Source: Saussurea involucrata
Lineage: Eukaryota; Streptophyta; Magnoliopsida; Asterales; Asteraceae
Assembly: GCA_033807775.1 (NCBI GenBank)
Contig: CM066322.1
Span: forward strand, 23,404,501-23,468,500
Length of the DNA stretch: 64,000 bases
Direction of reading: 5' to 3'
Shown piece after piece: positions 55,909 to 64,000 of this stretch. Position 1 is the stretch's first letter, and the number at the start of each line of letters is the position of its first letter. Under the pieces are notes generated by a model. The model saw only the letters and a list, made by a program, of their open reading frames with translations, ran no database searches and was not told where the DNA came from. The translations under genes and the position numbers were made by a program.

Positions 55909-56854
55909 CCGCACTTTATCTCTATATAACAATATGATACGTTGAAATAAAATAAACCGCACTTTATCTATATATAACACTATTATACGTTGAAATAAAA
56001 TAAACCGCACTTTATCTATGTATAACACTATTATACGTTGAAATAAAAAAAACCGCACTTTATCTATGTATAACACTATTATACGTTGAAATAAAATACA
56101 ACCGCACTTTATCTTTATATAACACTATTATACGTTGAAATAAAATACAACCGCACTTTATCTATATATAACAATATGATACGTTGAAATAAAATAAACC
56201 GCACTTTATCTATATATAACACTATTATACGTTGAAATAAAATAAACCGCACTTTATCTATATATAACACTATTATACGTTGAAATAAAATAAACCGCAC
56301 TTTATCTATGTATAACACTATTATACGTTGAAATAAAATACAACCGCACTTTATCTTTATATAACACTATTATACGTTGAAATAAAATACAACCGCACTT
56401 TATCTTTATATAACACTATTATACGTTGAAATAAAATAAACCGCACTTTATCTATATATAACACTATTATACGTTGAAATAAAATACAACCGCACTTTAT
56501 CTATGTATAACACTATTATACGTTGAAATAAAATACAACCGCACTTTATCTATGTATAACACTATTATACGTTGAAATAAAATAAACCGCACTTTATCTA
56601 TATATAACACTATTATACGTTGAAATAAAATAAACCGCACTTTATCTATATATAACACTATTATACGTTGAAATAAAATAAACCGCACTTTATCTTTATA
56701 TAACACTATTATACGTTGAAATAAAATAAACCGCACTTTATCTATATATAACACTATTATACGTTGAAATAAAATAAACCTCACTTTATCTATGTATAAC
56801 ACTATTATACGTTGAAATAAAATACAACCGCACTTTATCTTTATATAACACTAT
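55909..56854. repeat. 48-bp satellite array, about 20 units
   Basis: Each unit contains ACCGCACTTTATCTATATAT, AACACTATTATACGTTGAAA and an AAATAAAAT-like joint. The spacing is 48 bp (for example CCGC at 55957 and 56005). Units differ at a few positions, such as TATATATA, TGTATA or TTATATA and the joint AATAAA or AATACAA. Because 48 is divisible by three, spurious open frames of a 16-residue repeat appear on the minus strand. The array stops inside a unit at 56854, where an LTR begins. Confidence 0.9.
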
Positions 56855-59512
56855 TGTAACACCCTAAAAACGGAGTCAATTTAAACCTTAAATTTTCCAT
56901 AAGTTATGATCAAAAACTTTCAAACTTATATAACCTGAGGATCAAATGTAAGGTTTCTATATACAAACGTCATTACTTAAATAACTTATTAATCTAATCA
57001 TAACGTAACAATCAGATTAATCCAGTTATCTAAACAACCGTCCCAAAATCATCAAAGAATATCTAGATCCTCCGGTATCTCTAAGTCTGAATCTTTCCAA
57101 AAGTTCTCTTCTCTCATTTCCGCTACTTCCCGGAGCTTGTACCTGGTAAGAAGATTCAACTTGAAACATTAGGCTTTCGCCTAGTGAGAATACTCAAATC
57201 AAAATAAAATTTAATAATTAAAACATGAATAGATAACTCAAACCTGTTCTCACCCATCTTACCGTACGACAACTCCTTTCCAAATCAGGGAATCTACCCC
57301 ACTCCCATTCCTACGACTAACTCATTTAATCGCAACAACAACATAATAGTTAACTCTGAATCATTCCAGATTCACAATCAATAATCATACACACAAGAAA
57401 TTACAAGTCAAAACTTGCCTATTTCTTAATCAGGAAGGAGAGATTACAAATTACTTTATGCCTATCTCTAATCTTCCTCTCATCACTGGGAAATCTCCGA
57501 TCTTCCCGAAACAATGGAAATCTCTGATCTTCCATAAATCGAAATGGGAATTACAAATCAAAATCCGCCTATTCCACATTCCACCTCTGCATCAATGGTC
57601 CCAATGGGATTATAATATCGCGATACTCAATCGGGACTCACGATGGTTCGAGGTTCACCCAATTACTAAAATTACACCCCTTTGGTCTATGGCGAGTAAT
57701 CGGTTCCCATTATACCGTACCCAAGTGCCCTCGGTGACCGGATGCCTATTTTAGTAAAAGCACATAATCACATAATATAATACAATCGATACTACTATAT
57801 GCGTCCAGCATAGAATGTATCATTTCTCTGAACATATTCTATATATAAAATAAATAATATTATTACTCCACATCTCAATCTCTTTATTACCCCTTCTCTG
57901 AAATCTGATATGATGATCACCATCTCAATAGTTATTTATATTTTCGAACTCATAGATAGGCCTTTATAATATATCTCCATTTGGCTTCTCAATCACATTT
58001 AGAGTTCATAATCATCTAACATATTGCATATAACAGATAATCCTGCTCATTATAAGGAATATGAATAATTCCTGTTCATCAACTTCTTAACTATCCCCTC
58101 ATAGTAATTTAACACGAGAGTTAGTATATATCAGTTGTTAATCTATATCTTTGAACTCATGGATGGATCTTTATAGTTTATCTCAATAAAGCTTCAAATC
58201 ATATTTAGAGTTCATAACCACATAGTAATTTCATGTAGTAGCTAATCAAACTTAGCATGCAAGATTAACAATAAATACTAGTTCATCAACTTCATAGATA
58301 ACTCATCTTAGAAGTTTTAGCATGGAAATCCACATAACACAACTTTTAATCGCCCTCTTGGCTTATCTCTAATTTAGTCCAATCCACATAAAACATATTC
58401 ATGCATATATATAAAGCATCTAATTCAAGATTAATTACTGAATTTTAAAGAGAGTTGAATAAACTCACCTGATGCGTTATCACTTCTTTTAGTCCTTTTT
58501 AACTCGTAAGGTTCCTTTCTTCACTACCACAGCTTACTGTATTATTCAGTTTACATATACTGATATTAATTTTCCAAAACAGAACCCTCTACAACCGAAA
58601 ATCCTTAATTTCTAAAAAAATACATTTCAAGTCGCAGTGAACTGGAGTCGCAGTCCACTGTTGCGATTCCATTTCCAAATCGCAATGAACTGGAGTCGCA
58701 GTCCTCTATTGCGATTCCAATTCCAAGTCGCAGTCAACTGATGCGACTACAGTACCAAGTCGCAACTGCCCATTGCGATTTCAACCCAAGTCGCAACCAA
58801 CTGTTGCGATTCCAAAGCCAAGTCACAATGGTCTACTGCGACTCCAACTCCAAATCGCAATTGCCCATTGCGACAATCATGAATGTCGCAACTCAAGGTT
58901 GCGACTTCGATGATATTCATCCAAGTCTCAGTCCACTAAATTCATCAAAAACCCAGATTTTTATACTTTTAATCCATGTTTGTTTATGCCAATTTGCAGA
59001 TATGTTTTATACACTTATCTTAACATATCTTAAAACTCAGATTCTTATAATCATCATAATTTACCCAAAACCCAACAACATCTTCTAAAAACACTTTTAC
59101 TATAAAGATGAAGAATTTAAAAGGAGATGTTTACCTTATGATTCTTCAAACCAACAACAGATTGAATAAATTCCTGCTATTCCTTTCTTCCTTCTCCTTC
59201 CCTTTCTCGATATCTCTTTCTCAATCTCTCTCTCGGTTTCTATTTTCTCAAACGAAAACACACACCACACACACACTTCTTCACAAGTCATACACTCACA
59301 CTTAGTCTAAATGACTTATTAGTGTGACACCTCACTTAATTCAACATGAGTCATAAGACTCTTTCCAAATAGACCTCAAACTTTTAAAGAATTACACAAC
59401 AAACCCTCAATATTCAAATCTACATCAATCAACACTTTTAAACAATTATAAACTTAACCCCAAGTTAATTTATAATTCACAAAATTATACAACGAAAATT
59501 CGGGATGTTACA
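56855..59512 (-). mobile_element. Solo LTR, gypsy-like, without target duplication
   Basis: It starts TGTAACACCCTAAAAACGG and ends TTCGGGATGTTACA, 2658 bp, with inverted TGT(A/T)ACA termini. The minus orientation is chosen because TGTAACATCCCG is a common start for such LTRs. The left flank ACTAT and right flank CATAC do not match, and the satellite does not resume on the right, so the site was rearranged. No coding region is supported. The frame at 57458-57754 is not family-like. Confidence 0.7.
58625..58912. repeat. Degenerate tandem repeat CAAGTCGCA..GTTGCGATTCC
   Basis: About seven units of roughly 40 bp alternate AAGTCGCA(A/G) and TTGCGA(T/C)TCC, thus containing GTCGCA/TGCGAC in both orientations. 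A similar GTCGC-rich patch occurs in the left-edge LTR at 1571-1640. Confidence 0.75.
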
Positions 59513-59696
59513 CATACCCGCCCCATTGCCATGCCTATATATGAGAAGAAGGGTTGTTGGTCAATTAGTCAAAATAGTGAAACAAGGAAGAAGGGGAGAA
59601 ATGGGTGGGGTGTAGTTCGTCGGAGAAGGTAGATGCAGGGCCGGTCCTGAGGTTTCTGATGCCTATGGCGGAAAGTCAAAGAAATGCCCCAGATAT
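59513..59696. other. Short spacer with possible element end
   Basis: GCAGGGCCGGTCCTGAGG at 59636-59653 resembles termini of some plant hAT elements, but no partner end was found. The final eight bases CCAGATAT are the target duplication of the next element. Confidence 0.35.
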
Positions 59697-60105
59697 TAGG
59701 GGTACTCACGGGTTGGGTTGATCGGGTCGAAGACATTTCGACATATCAACCCAATGTTGGCGGTTTGAAAAAATTTCAACCCAACCCAACCCATTCGGGT
59801 TGATCGGGTTGTGTTTAAACAAGGTAAAATCAAAATTAGAAACATAAAAATAAAGGAAACATGTCTTTAAAATACAACCGATAATTCACACAAAAATATA
59901 AATACTATATATAAAATGAATGTCTAAACCAAATATGATCAAATAACTTGATGTCTCCAATTTGCATATTTCTTAAATCTTAAATATATCATCATCAACT
60001 GTTTTTCTCAATTTGCATATATATATATATATATATACATGTTAGCATTTACTATATATATATACACATGTGTGTGTGAAGGTGTTATATAGAGATAGAT
60101 AAGAG

Positions 60106-60155
<50 letters not shown>
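60106..60155. repeat. TA microsatellite
   Basis: An uninterrupted TA run forms the left side of the insertion site of the nested element. A shorter TA run continues at 61413-61429 on the other side. Confidence 0.9.
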
Positions 60156-60158
<3 letters not shown>

Positions 60159-61410
60159 TCCCCTTATTCTAAAACCATTGTATTTTATGAAACCATGAAA
60201 CCAATGGTATTTGGGTCTTTTTCTCCAAATTCGTAATTTTAGGAATATCCATTATTTTAACAACTAAACAAGCTTCCTTAATTTTCTCAATTATCTTCAT
60301 CTCTCTCTCTCTCTCCGGCGACCTACACTCCGACGGCCTCCTCCGGCGACTTGCTCACACTCCAGCGACCTCCCCCAAAATTCCGGCGAGTTTCATAATT
60401 TTTTCAAGTTTGATAACAGTTTTTTCATATAGAATTTTTTCATAAGTTCAAGTTTTTTAAGTTTCATAAACCGTTTTTTCGAAATTTTCACATTTCATAG
60501 GAGAAAACAATATGACACCGGCGAGTTTCATAATTTTTTCACGTTTCATAGAAGAGTTTCATAGGAGAAAAACAATATGACACCGACGAGTTTCATATTT
60601 TTTTTCACGTTTCATAGGTACGTTTCATAGGAGAAAAACAATATGAACCCGGCGAGTTCCATATGAAACGTCTCCTATGAAACGTAGATCCGGAGATTTT
60701 GCCACGTATGATGCTCGAGAAAGTTCAGCGATCTAAACGGCTGGTGGATAAAAAGAGACAGCGGCGGTTACTCACTCCTTCGCCGCCGCAGCCGTTGTCG
60801 TCTTCGTCATCTAGTTTCGAGATATCGAATTCGATTAAACGTGAGGAGGATGAGTACTGCTACAAGATATCAAAAGGAAGCATAGTTTCATCACCGGAGA
60901 TATATTACGGTGTGGATAAAAAGAGACAGCGGCGGTTACTCACTCCTTCGCCGCCGCCGCCGCCGCCGTCGTCTTCGTCATCTAGTTTCGAGATATCGAA
61001 TTCGATTAAACGTGAGGAGGATGTGTACTGCTACAGGATATCAAAAGGAAGCATAGTTTCATCACCGGAGATATATTATGGTAACGAACAGTTATGGAGG
61101 TCTCCGCCGTATCCGGTTACGCCGGCGACGGTTTGGCCGAAATTTTGTGAGAGAGAGGAGAGAGGGAGAGAGGGTCGGATTTGTGAGATAGAGAGAGAGG
61201 AAGAGAGAGATTAATCTAATAACCATAAATTAGATTAATTTCAAATCAATTAATATATTCCAAAATTAAATACCTAAAACTATTCCCCAAAATACCCTTT
61301 CCCTATTTTTTAAATTCAAAATTCCCTCAACCGTTGATCAAGAAAAAGGACGGCTGAGATTGGGTTTCATTGGTTTCATCTTTTTGATTGGTTTCATTTG
61401 AAGCTCCCTC
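60156..61410 (+). mobile_element. Nested element with captured or own coding segment
   Basis: It starts GAGTCCCCTTATTC and ends, on the other strand, GAGGGAGCTTCAAATG. Both ends are followed by repeated ATGAAACC words, so they form imperfect terminal repeats. It sits in a TA microsatellite, so a target duplication cannot be judged. From 60380 to 60660, GAGTTTCATAATTTTTTCA and CGTTTCATAGGAGAAAA repeat. A long open frame occupies 60699-61214. A MULE-type origin is likely but not shown. Confidence 0.5.
60699..61214 (+). CDS. Open frame with internal 56-residue duplication, function unknown
   Basis: 171 codons from ATG 60699 to TAA 61212-61214. A 168-bp unit (starting GTGGATAAAAAG at 60744 and 60912) is repeated in frame. 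Each copy encodes KKRQRRLLTPSPP, a Pro/Ser run, FEISNSIKREED, YCY(K/R)ISKGSIVSSPEIYYG. The basic KKRQRR block could be a nuclear signal. The C-terminal part reads LWRSPPYPVTPATVWPKF and then a low-complexity Arg/Glu tail. No known domain was recognised. It lies inside a transposable element, is GC-richer than its flanks and is preceded by CCGGCGA-rich sequence, so it may be a captured gene piece rather than an expressed gene. Confidence 0.4.
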   Translation: MPRMMLEKVQRSKRLVDKKRQRRLLTPSPPQPLSSSSSSFEISNSIKREEDEYCYKISKGSIVSSPEIYYGVDKKRQRRLLTPSPPPPPPSSSSSSFEISNSIKREEDVYCYRISKGSIVSSPEIYYGNEQLWRSPPYPVTPATVWPKFCEREERGREGRICEIEREEERD

Positions 61411-61597
61411 TATGTATATATATATATATCGGGTTCATCGGGTTGGGTTGGGTTCAAATTCTCCTAACCCGATATCAACCCAATACATACGGTTTGAGGA
61501 TTTTACAACTCGATTGGACATCGGATTGGGTTATTTCACGTCGGGTTGGGTTGGGTTGATCGGGTTGGTCGGGTTTTTGAGCACCCCTACCAGATAT

Positions 61598-61840
61598 ATA
61601 GAAAAGCAAAAACAAAACATGCTATTTTTAAGTGAGTTTAGTTTAAGGGAGAGGTTCAAAAATAACTTCTTTTTTTTGCATCCATAATCAAAGGTAGAAT
61701 TAGATATTCAACTAATGATCTGAACCATAGCATAAAATATCATCAACCAACAACAAATAAAACACACCCTGGGTTCAGGTAATATATAAATTTCATGCTT
61801 GAAATTAGTCACCTAATATATTCTAGTTTTCTACTAAGGT
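61598..61840. other. Spacer, nothing recognised
   Basis: Ordinary AT-rich sequence between the hAT-type element and the MITE fragment. Confidence 0.5.
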
Positions 61841-61945
61841 GGCGTTTGTTTTTTAGGAGGAGTTTAAGTCTAGAGTCACATTTCATTTCAGATTGATAAG
61901 AGGTGGTGTTGAAGTCTGAAATCCCAATCAATAAGAGCAGTAGTG
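61841..61945. repeat. MITE fragment of the intron-4 family
   Basis: GGTGGCGTTTGTTTTTTAGG followed by GATAAGAGGTGGTGTTGAAG matches the left part of the element at 12684. The right end is missing. Confidence 0.55.
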
Positions 61946-62860
61946 AAAAACCTTTGAAAAGGAAATAGATGAGAAGTGCAACATTAAAATCAAGAAAACT
62001 CAGGAGAATATTAAAATAATAGTAGTGAAAAACATCATAACATAACCAAATAGTTTAATATGAACATTAATAACACCAATTTGTCTATTCAATTAATCAA
62101 CAAAACATTAAAGACTAGAATTGAGGTAGATAACACCTTCCACAACTTATGGCATGTGCATCTATCATATTAATCTTCTTGGCCAAATGACTAACAGTAG
62201 GTTTCATCAATGTTCTACTTAGTTTAGATGATTTGTTTCAGGACTTTGATTTAGCTTTCACAATATGATCATCAGCAGTAACAAACAACAGCAAGCACAA
62301 CAATTTCAGCTTATGTAATTTCACATACCATCTGATCCTTGCACCCTCTTCTAAAGTCAAGACTAAAAGTCAAGGCTCCACAAGACTACATCCCCCACTC
62401 CTCACTCGGTGACTTCACAGATGAGAACACTTAGCAACTTAGTCACTAAGATTCTAAGAACATGCCGATTAGGGCAATAAGCCGATCAGATCGACTTAGG
62501 AATAGAAGCAGATGGGTGACACAACCTTCAGCCAAGACTCAAGAGGCCAACATTGATTTAGGAATTATGAGCAACCGAGCATATCGATTTAGGGTCGGTG
62601 TGCGTAACTCAAAGGGCAGATCGATTTGGTGTAGTCGTTCAGATCAATTTAGGGCATATGCGAGTTCGATTGAGAGAGAAACGAGAGCGGTAGCAACCTA
62701 CTAACGCTAAACAGGAGCTGGGTTTGTGATGCCCTCTGGGCCTTGCTGCCCATGGCCATTGCCATGATAGCCATGGGCCAGGGCCGGGCCTGGGTAGATG
62801 GCGGCGATGTGGCCGGAGAAGGTGATCGGAGAAGGTGTCCGGTGAAGACAGGGGTAAAAT
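61946..62860. other. Spacer with unclassified GC-richer part
   Basis: No exon series is supported. From 62420 to 62700 words such as CGATTTAGG and CGACTTAGG recur (GATCAGATCGACTTAGG, TTGATTTAGGAATTATGAG, ATCGATTTAGGGTCGG), a degenerate repeat. From 62735 to 62840 a GC-rich part with CCATGGCCATTGCCATG and CCGGAGAAGGTGATCGGAG occurs. The open frame at 62462-62704 is a by-product of the repeat. Confidence 0.4.
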
Positions 62861-63027
62861 GACCATTTTACCCCTGAGTTAACGGACTTATTTTAATGGA
62901 GTTAGCGTCAGGGACCAAACGTGAAACAAAATGACAACCACAGGGACGCCTGATGTGTTTTTTTCAAAATAGGGACCAAATCCAGATTTGGACCAAACCA
63001 CAGGGACCATTCATGTAATTTACTCTT
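62861..63027. repeat. Right end of a GGTCC foldback-type element
   Basis: It contains the palindrome GGGTAAAATGACCATTTTACCC (62853-62874 region), then AGGGACCAAATCCAGATTTGG, CCACAGGGACCATTCATG and a terminal TAATTTACTC. The terminal words match the family at 53576. Its left end was not located. Confidence 0.5.
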
Positions 63028-63250
63028 AGTTTTATTAAAATGAAAGAAATAAATGCATCGAATGATACCAGATATACACAGAAATACACAGAAACATATA
63101 ATAACCCAGGCACGGGGGCGTCCTCGTTTGGCACCTTTCTTGAACCCTCAGTCAGTACTCAGTAGTAGGCCCCACCCCACCACACCACACCACGCCACAC
63201 CACTTACTCCTGCTAGATTCCCTCGTGAAACGGAAAAGAGGGCGATACAG
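63028..63250 (+). promoter_or_regulatory. Proximal promoter and leader of the VTE5-like gene
   Basis: 223 bp between the repeat end and the start codon. It includes an ACCCCACCACACC-rich patch (63171-63202). No TATA box stands out. An upstream ATG at 63053 is in frame with the chosen start and without a stop between them, so a longer N-terminus is formally possible. Confidence 0.4.
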
Positions 63251-63595
63251 ATGGCCTCTCCGCCACGTTCATCCGTCTCCGCCGTCGCCACCACCATCGC
63301 CGCCACTCTCAGGCTCTCTTTGCTCCGTCCTCAATTCTGCCCTCCGAGACGTGATTTCTGTCCTGCTGGGTTATTTCTCACTTCGGATCGAATTTGGAGT
63401 ACTTCTGTTGATGTTCACAACCAACGACGCCTTCTTCTTCTCCTTCCACCACGTAACGTTCGTTCTGCTGCTTTCGCCGTGGATGTTTCAGGTCCTCTGC
63501 TTCAGGACGCTGGAGCAACCGTCCTCGTCGTTGCCGGCGCCTATGCACTCGTAGCTGGATTTGATTATCTCACACAGCGGCAAATCATCGAACAG
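63251..63595 (+). CDS. VTE5: Phytol kinase, VTE5-like, first exon (partial gene)
   Basis: The exon encodes 115 residues and ends in phase 0 at a GT donor (63596). The first 75 or so residues (MASPPRSSVSAVATTIAATL and onward) are rich in Ser, Ala and Arg and poor in acidic residues, as chloroplast transit peptides are. Residues about 83-115, GPLLQDAGATVLVVAGAYAL followed by VAGFDYLTQRQIIEQ, match the start of the mature part of plant VTE5 (LL.D.GAT...GGAYALV..F..LT.R..I.Q). VTE5 phosphorylates phytol released from chlorophyll, feeding tocopherol synthesis in plastids. The catalytic transmembrane part would lie on later exons outside the window. The related farnesol kinase FOLK fits less well. 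The start at 63251 is preferred over the in-frame ATG at 63053 because it gives a normal transit peptide. Confidence 0.75.
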
Positions 63596-64000
63596 GTATT
63601 CTCAATCTCTACATGATATATCATATATGTGTGTGCGTATATACATATTTACATACTGATAAACAGTAGTTCTAGTCTTCTACGATTATATTCTGATATT
63701 CTCCATACAGCTATACGGTTACCGGAAAAGCATCCGGCCAAACACTATATCCTGCGTCGGTAGATGCGAAAATCGTTTGCCTCGTTCGGTCGCTTTCGTG
63801 TTTGGTTTCTGTCTTCTCCCCTGTGATAATAGAAAGGAAAATCCAAAGAAAAAATGCCTATGTAAATATCTGGATTAACCTAATTCAATTCATTCCTCTT
63901 TTAGATTTTTAACTTCAAATATTATCATCAATCATAAGTACAATCTGAATTGGTAGTTTGACAAGTAAATTGCATGACAGTATGATCTAAATCATGAAGC
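63596..64000 (+). other. Intron 1 of the VTE5-like gene (incomplete)
   Basis: It starts GTATTC. No downstream exon continuing the VTE5 sequence (expected to resemble RKLVHI) was found before the window ends. The stretch after CAG at 63709 is not family-like in any frame. Confidence 0.55.

Larger units (their letters stand above)
59697..61589. mobile_element. Non-autonomous hAT-type element
   Basis: The left end is TAGGGGTACTCACGGGTTGG and the right end is GTTTTTGAGCACCCCTA. A perfect 8-bp target duplication CCAGATAT stands at 59689-59696 and 61590-61597. Subterminal GGGTTGGGTTGATCGGG words occur at both ends in inverted order. The terminal TAGGGGT...CA is similar to the hAT-type element at 19790. 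Most of its length (60156-61410) is an inserted element in a TA microsatellite. Confidence 0.85.

Noticed and set aside
55882..56802. Minus-strand open frames with a repeated 16-residue pattern
   Set aside because: They arise because the 48-bp satellite unit is divisible by three and lacks stops in that frame. Nothing else supports a protein.
55909..56854. CRISPR-like array
   Set aside because: The repeats are contiguous with no unique spacers, and this is plant nuclear DNA.
57458..57754. 98-codon open frame in the solo LTR
   Set aside because: No family resemblance, no splice context, and located inside an LTR.
62462..62704. 80-codon open frame
   Set aside because: It is built from repeated CGATTTAGG-type words, and no conserved protein feature is seen.
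63709..63800. Second exon of the VTE5-like gene
   Set aside because: The translation after CAG does not resemble the expected RKLVHI region in any frame, so it is treated as intron.

Overview
This is plant nuclear DNA: multi-exon genes with GT-AG introns, very AT-rich spacers, and dense, layered transposable elements. The mix of families (Tekay/Del-type gypsy, Sirevirus-type copia, L1-type LINEs, MULE foldbacks, hAT and Harbinger MITEs, a Helitron) suggests a eudicot, possibly Asteraceae. That family assignment rests on general familiarity, not on a search. No bacterial, phage or organellar segment was seen.

Only two host genes can be supported. The first is a complete ten-exon gene at 9914-15365 (+) for a SEC12-like WD40 membrane protein of the PHF1 type, which helps phosphate transporters leave the endoplasmic reticulum. 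A perfect match to the PHR1-binding site GNATATNC lies about 150 bp upstream of its ATG. The second is the first exon of a VTE5-like phytol kinase at 63251-63595 (+), whose remaining exons lie beyond the right edge.

Layout: 1-4692 is the 3' end and 3.3-kb LTR of a gypsy element, with a three-LTR TRIM inserted in that LTR. 4693-9647 is AT-rich spacer with a foldback MULE and a Pack-MULE carrying a MATH-domain gene fragment. 9648-15365 is the PHF1-like gene. 15366-19789 is spacer with MITE pieces and a foldback MULE broken by a retroposon. 19790-43910 is one continuous nest four layers deep: a hAT-type element contains a Sirevirus-like copia element, which contains a 1.9-kb solo-LTR-like element, which contains a young gypsy element. 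Every layer has its own perfect target-site duplication (AGCATATG, GATTC, GCTAA, CATTG). 44004-50440 holds a Harbinger-type MITE and a 2.54-kb tandem segmental duplication carrying a LINE fragment, a MITE and a poly(A)-tailed retroposon. 50441-54056 holds a small Helitron and nested MITEs. 54060-56854 holds a GC-rich promoter-like MULE end, an inverted-repeat-rich tract and a 48-bp satellite. 56855-59512 is a solo LTR without a target duplication. 59697-61589 is a hAT element holding a further inserted element with an open frame that carries an internal duplication. The rest leads into the VTE5-like gene.

The retroelement coding regions are broken by stops and frameshifts. LTR divergence judged by eye agrees with the nesting order: roughly a dozen mismatches over 972 bp in the outer copia, and about five over 1902 bp in the inner gypsy. 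Exon coordinates, target duplications and motif positions were read from the sequence. Family names come from known hallmarks. Boundaries marked approximate are by eye.
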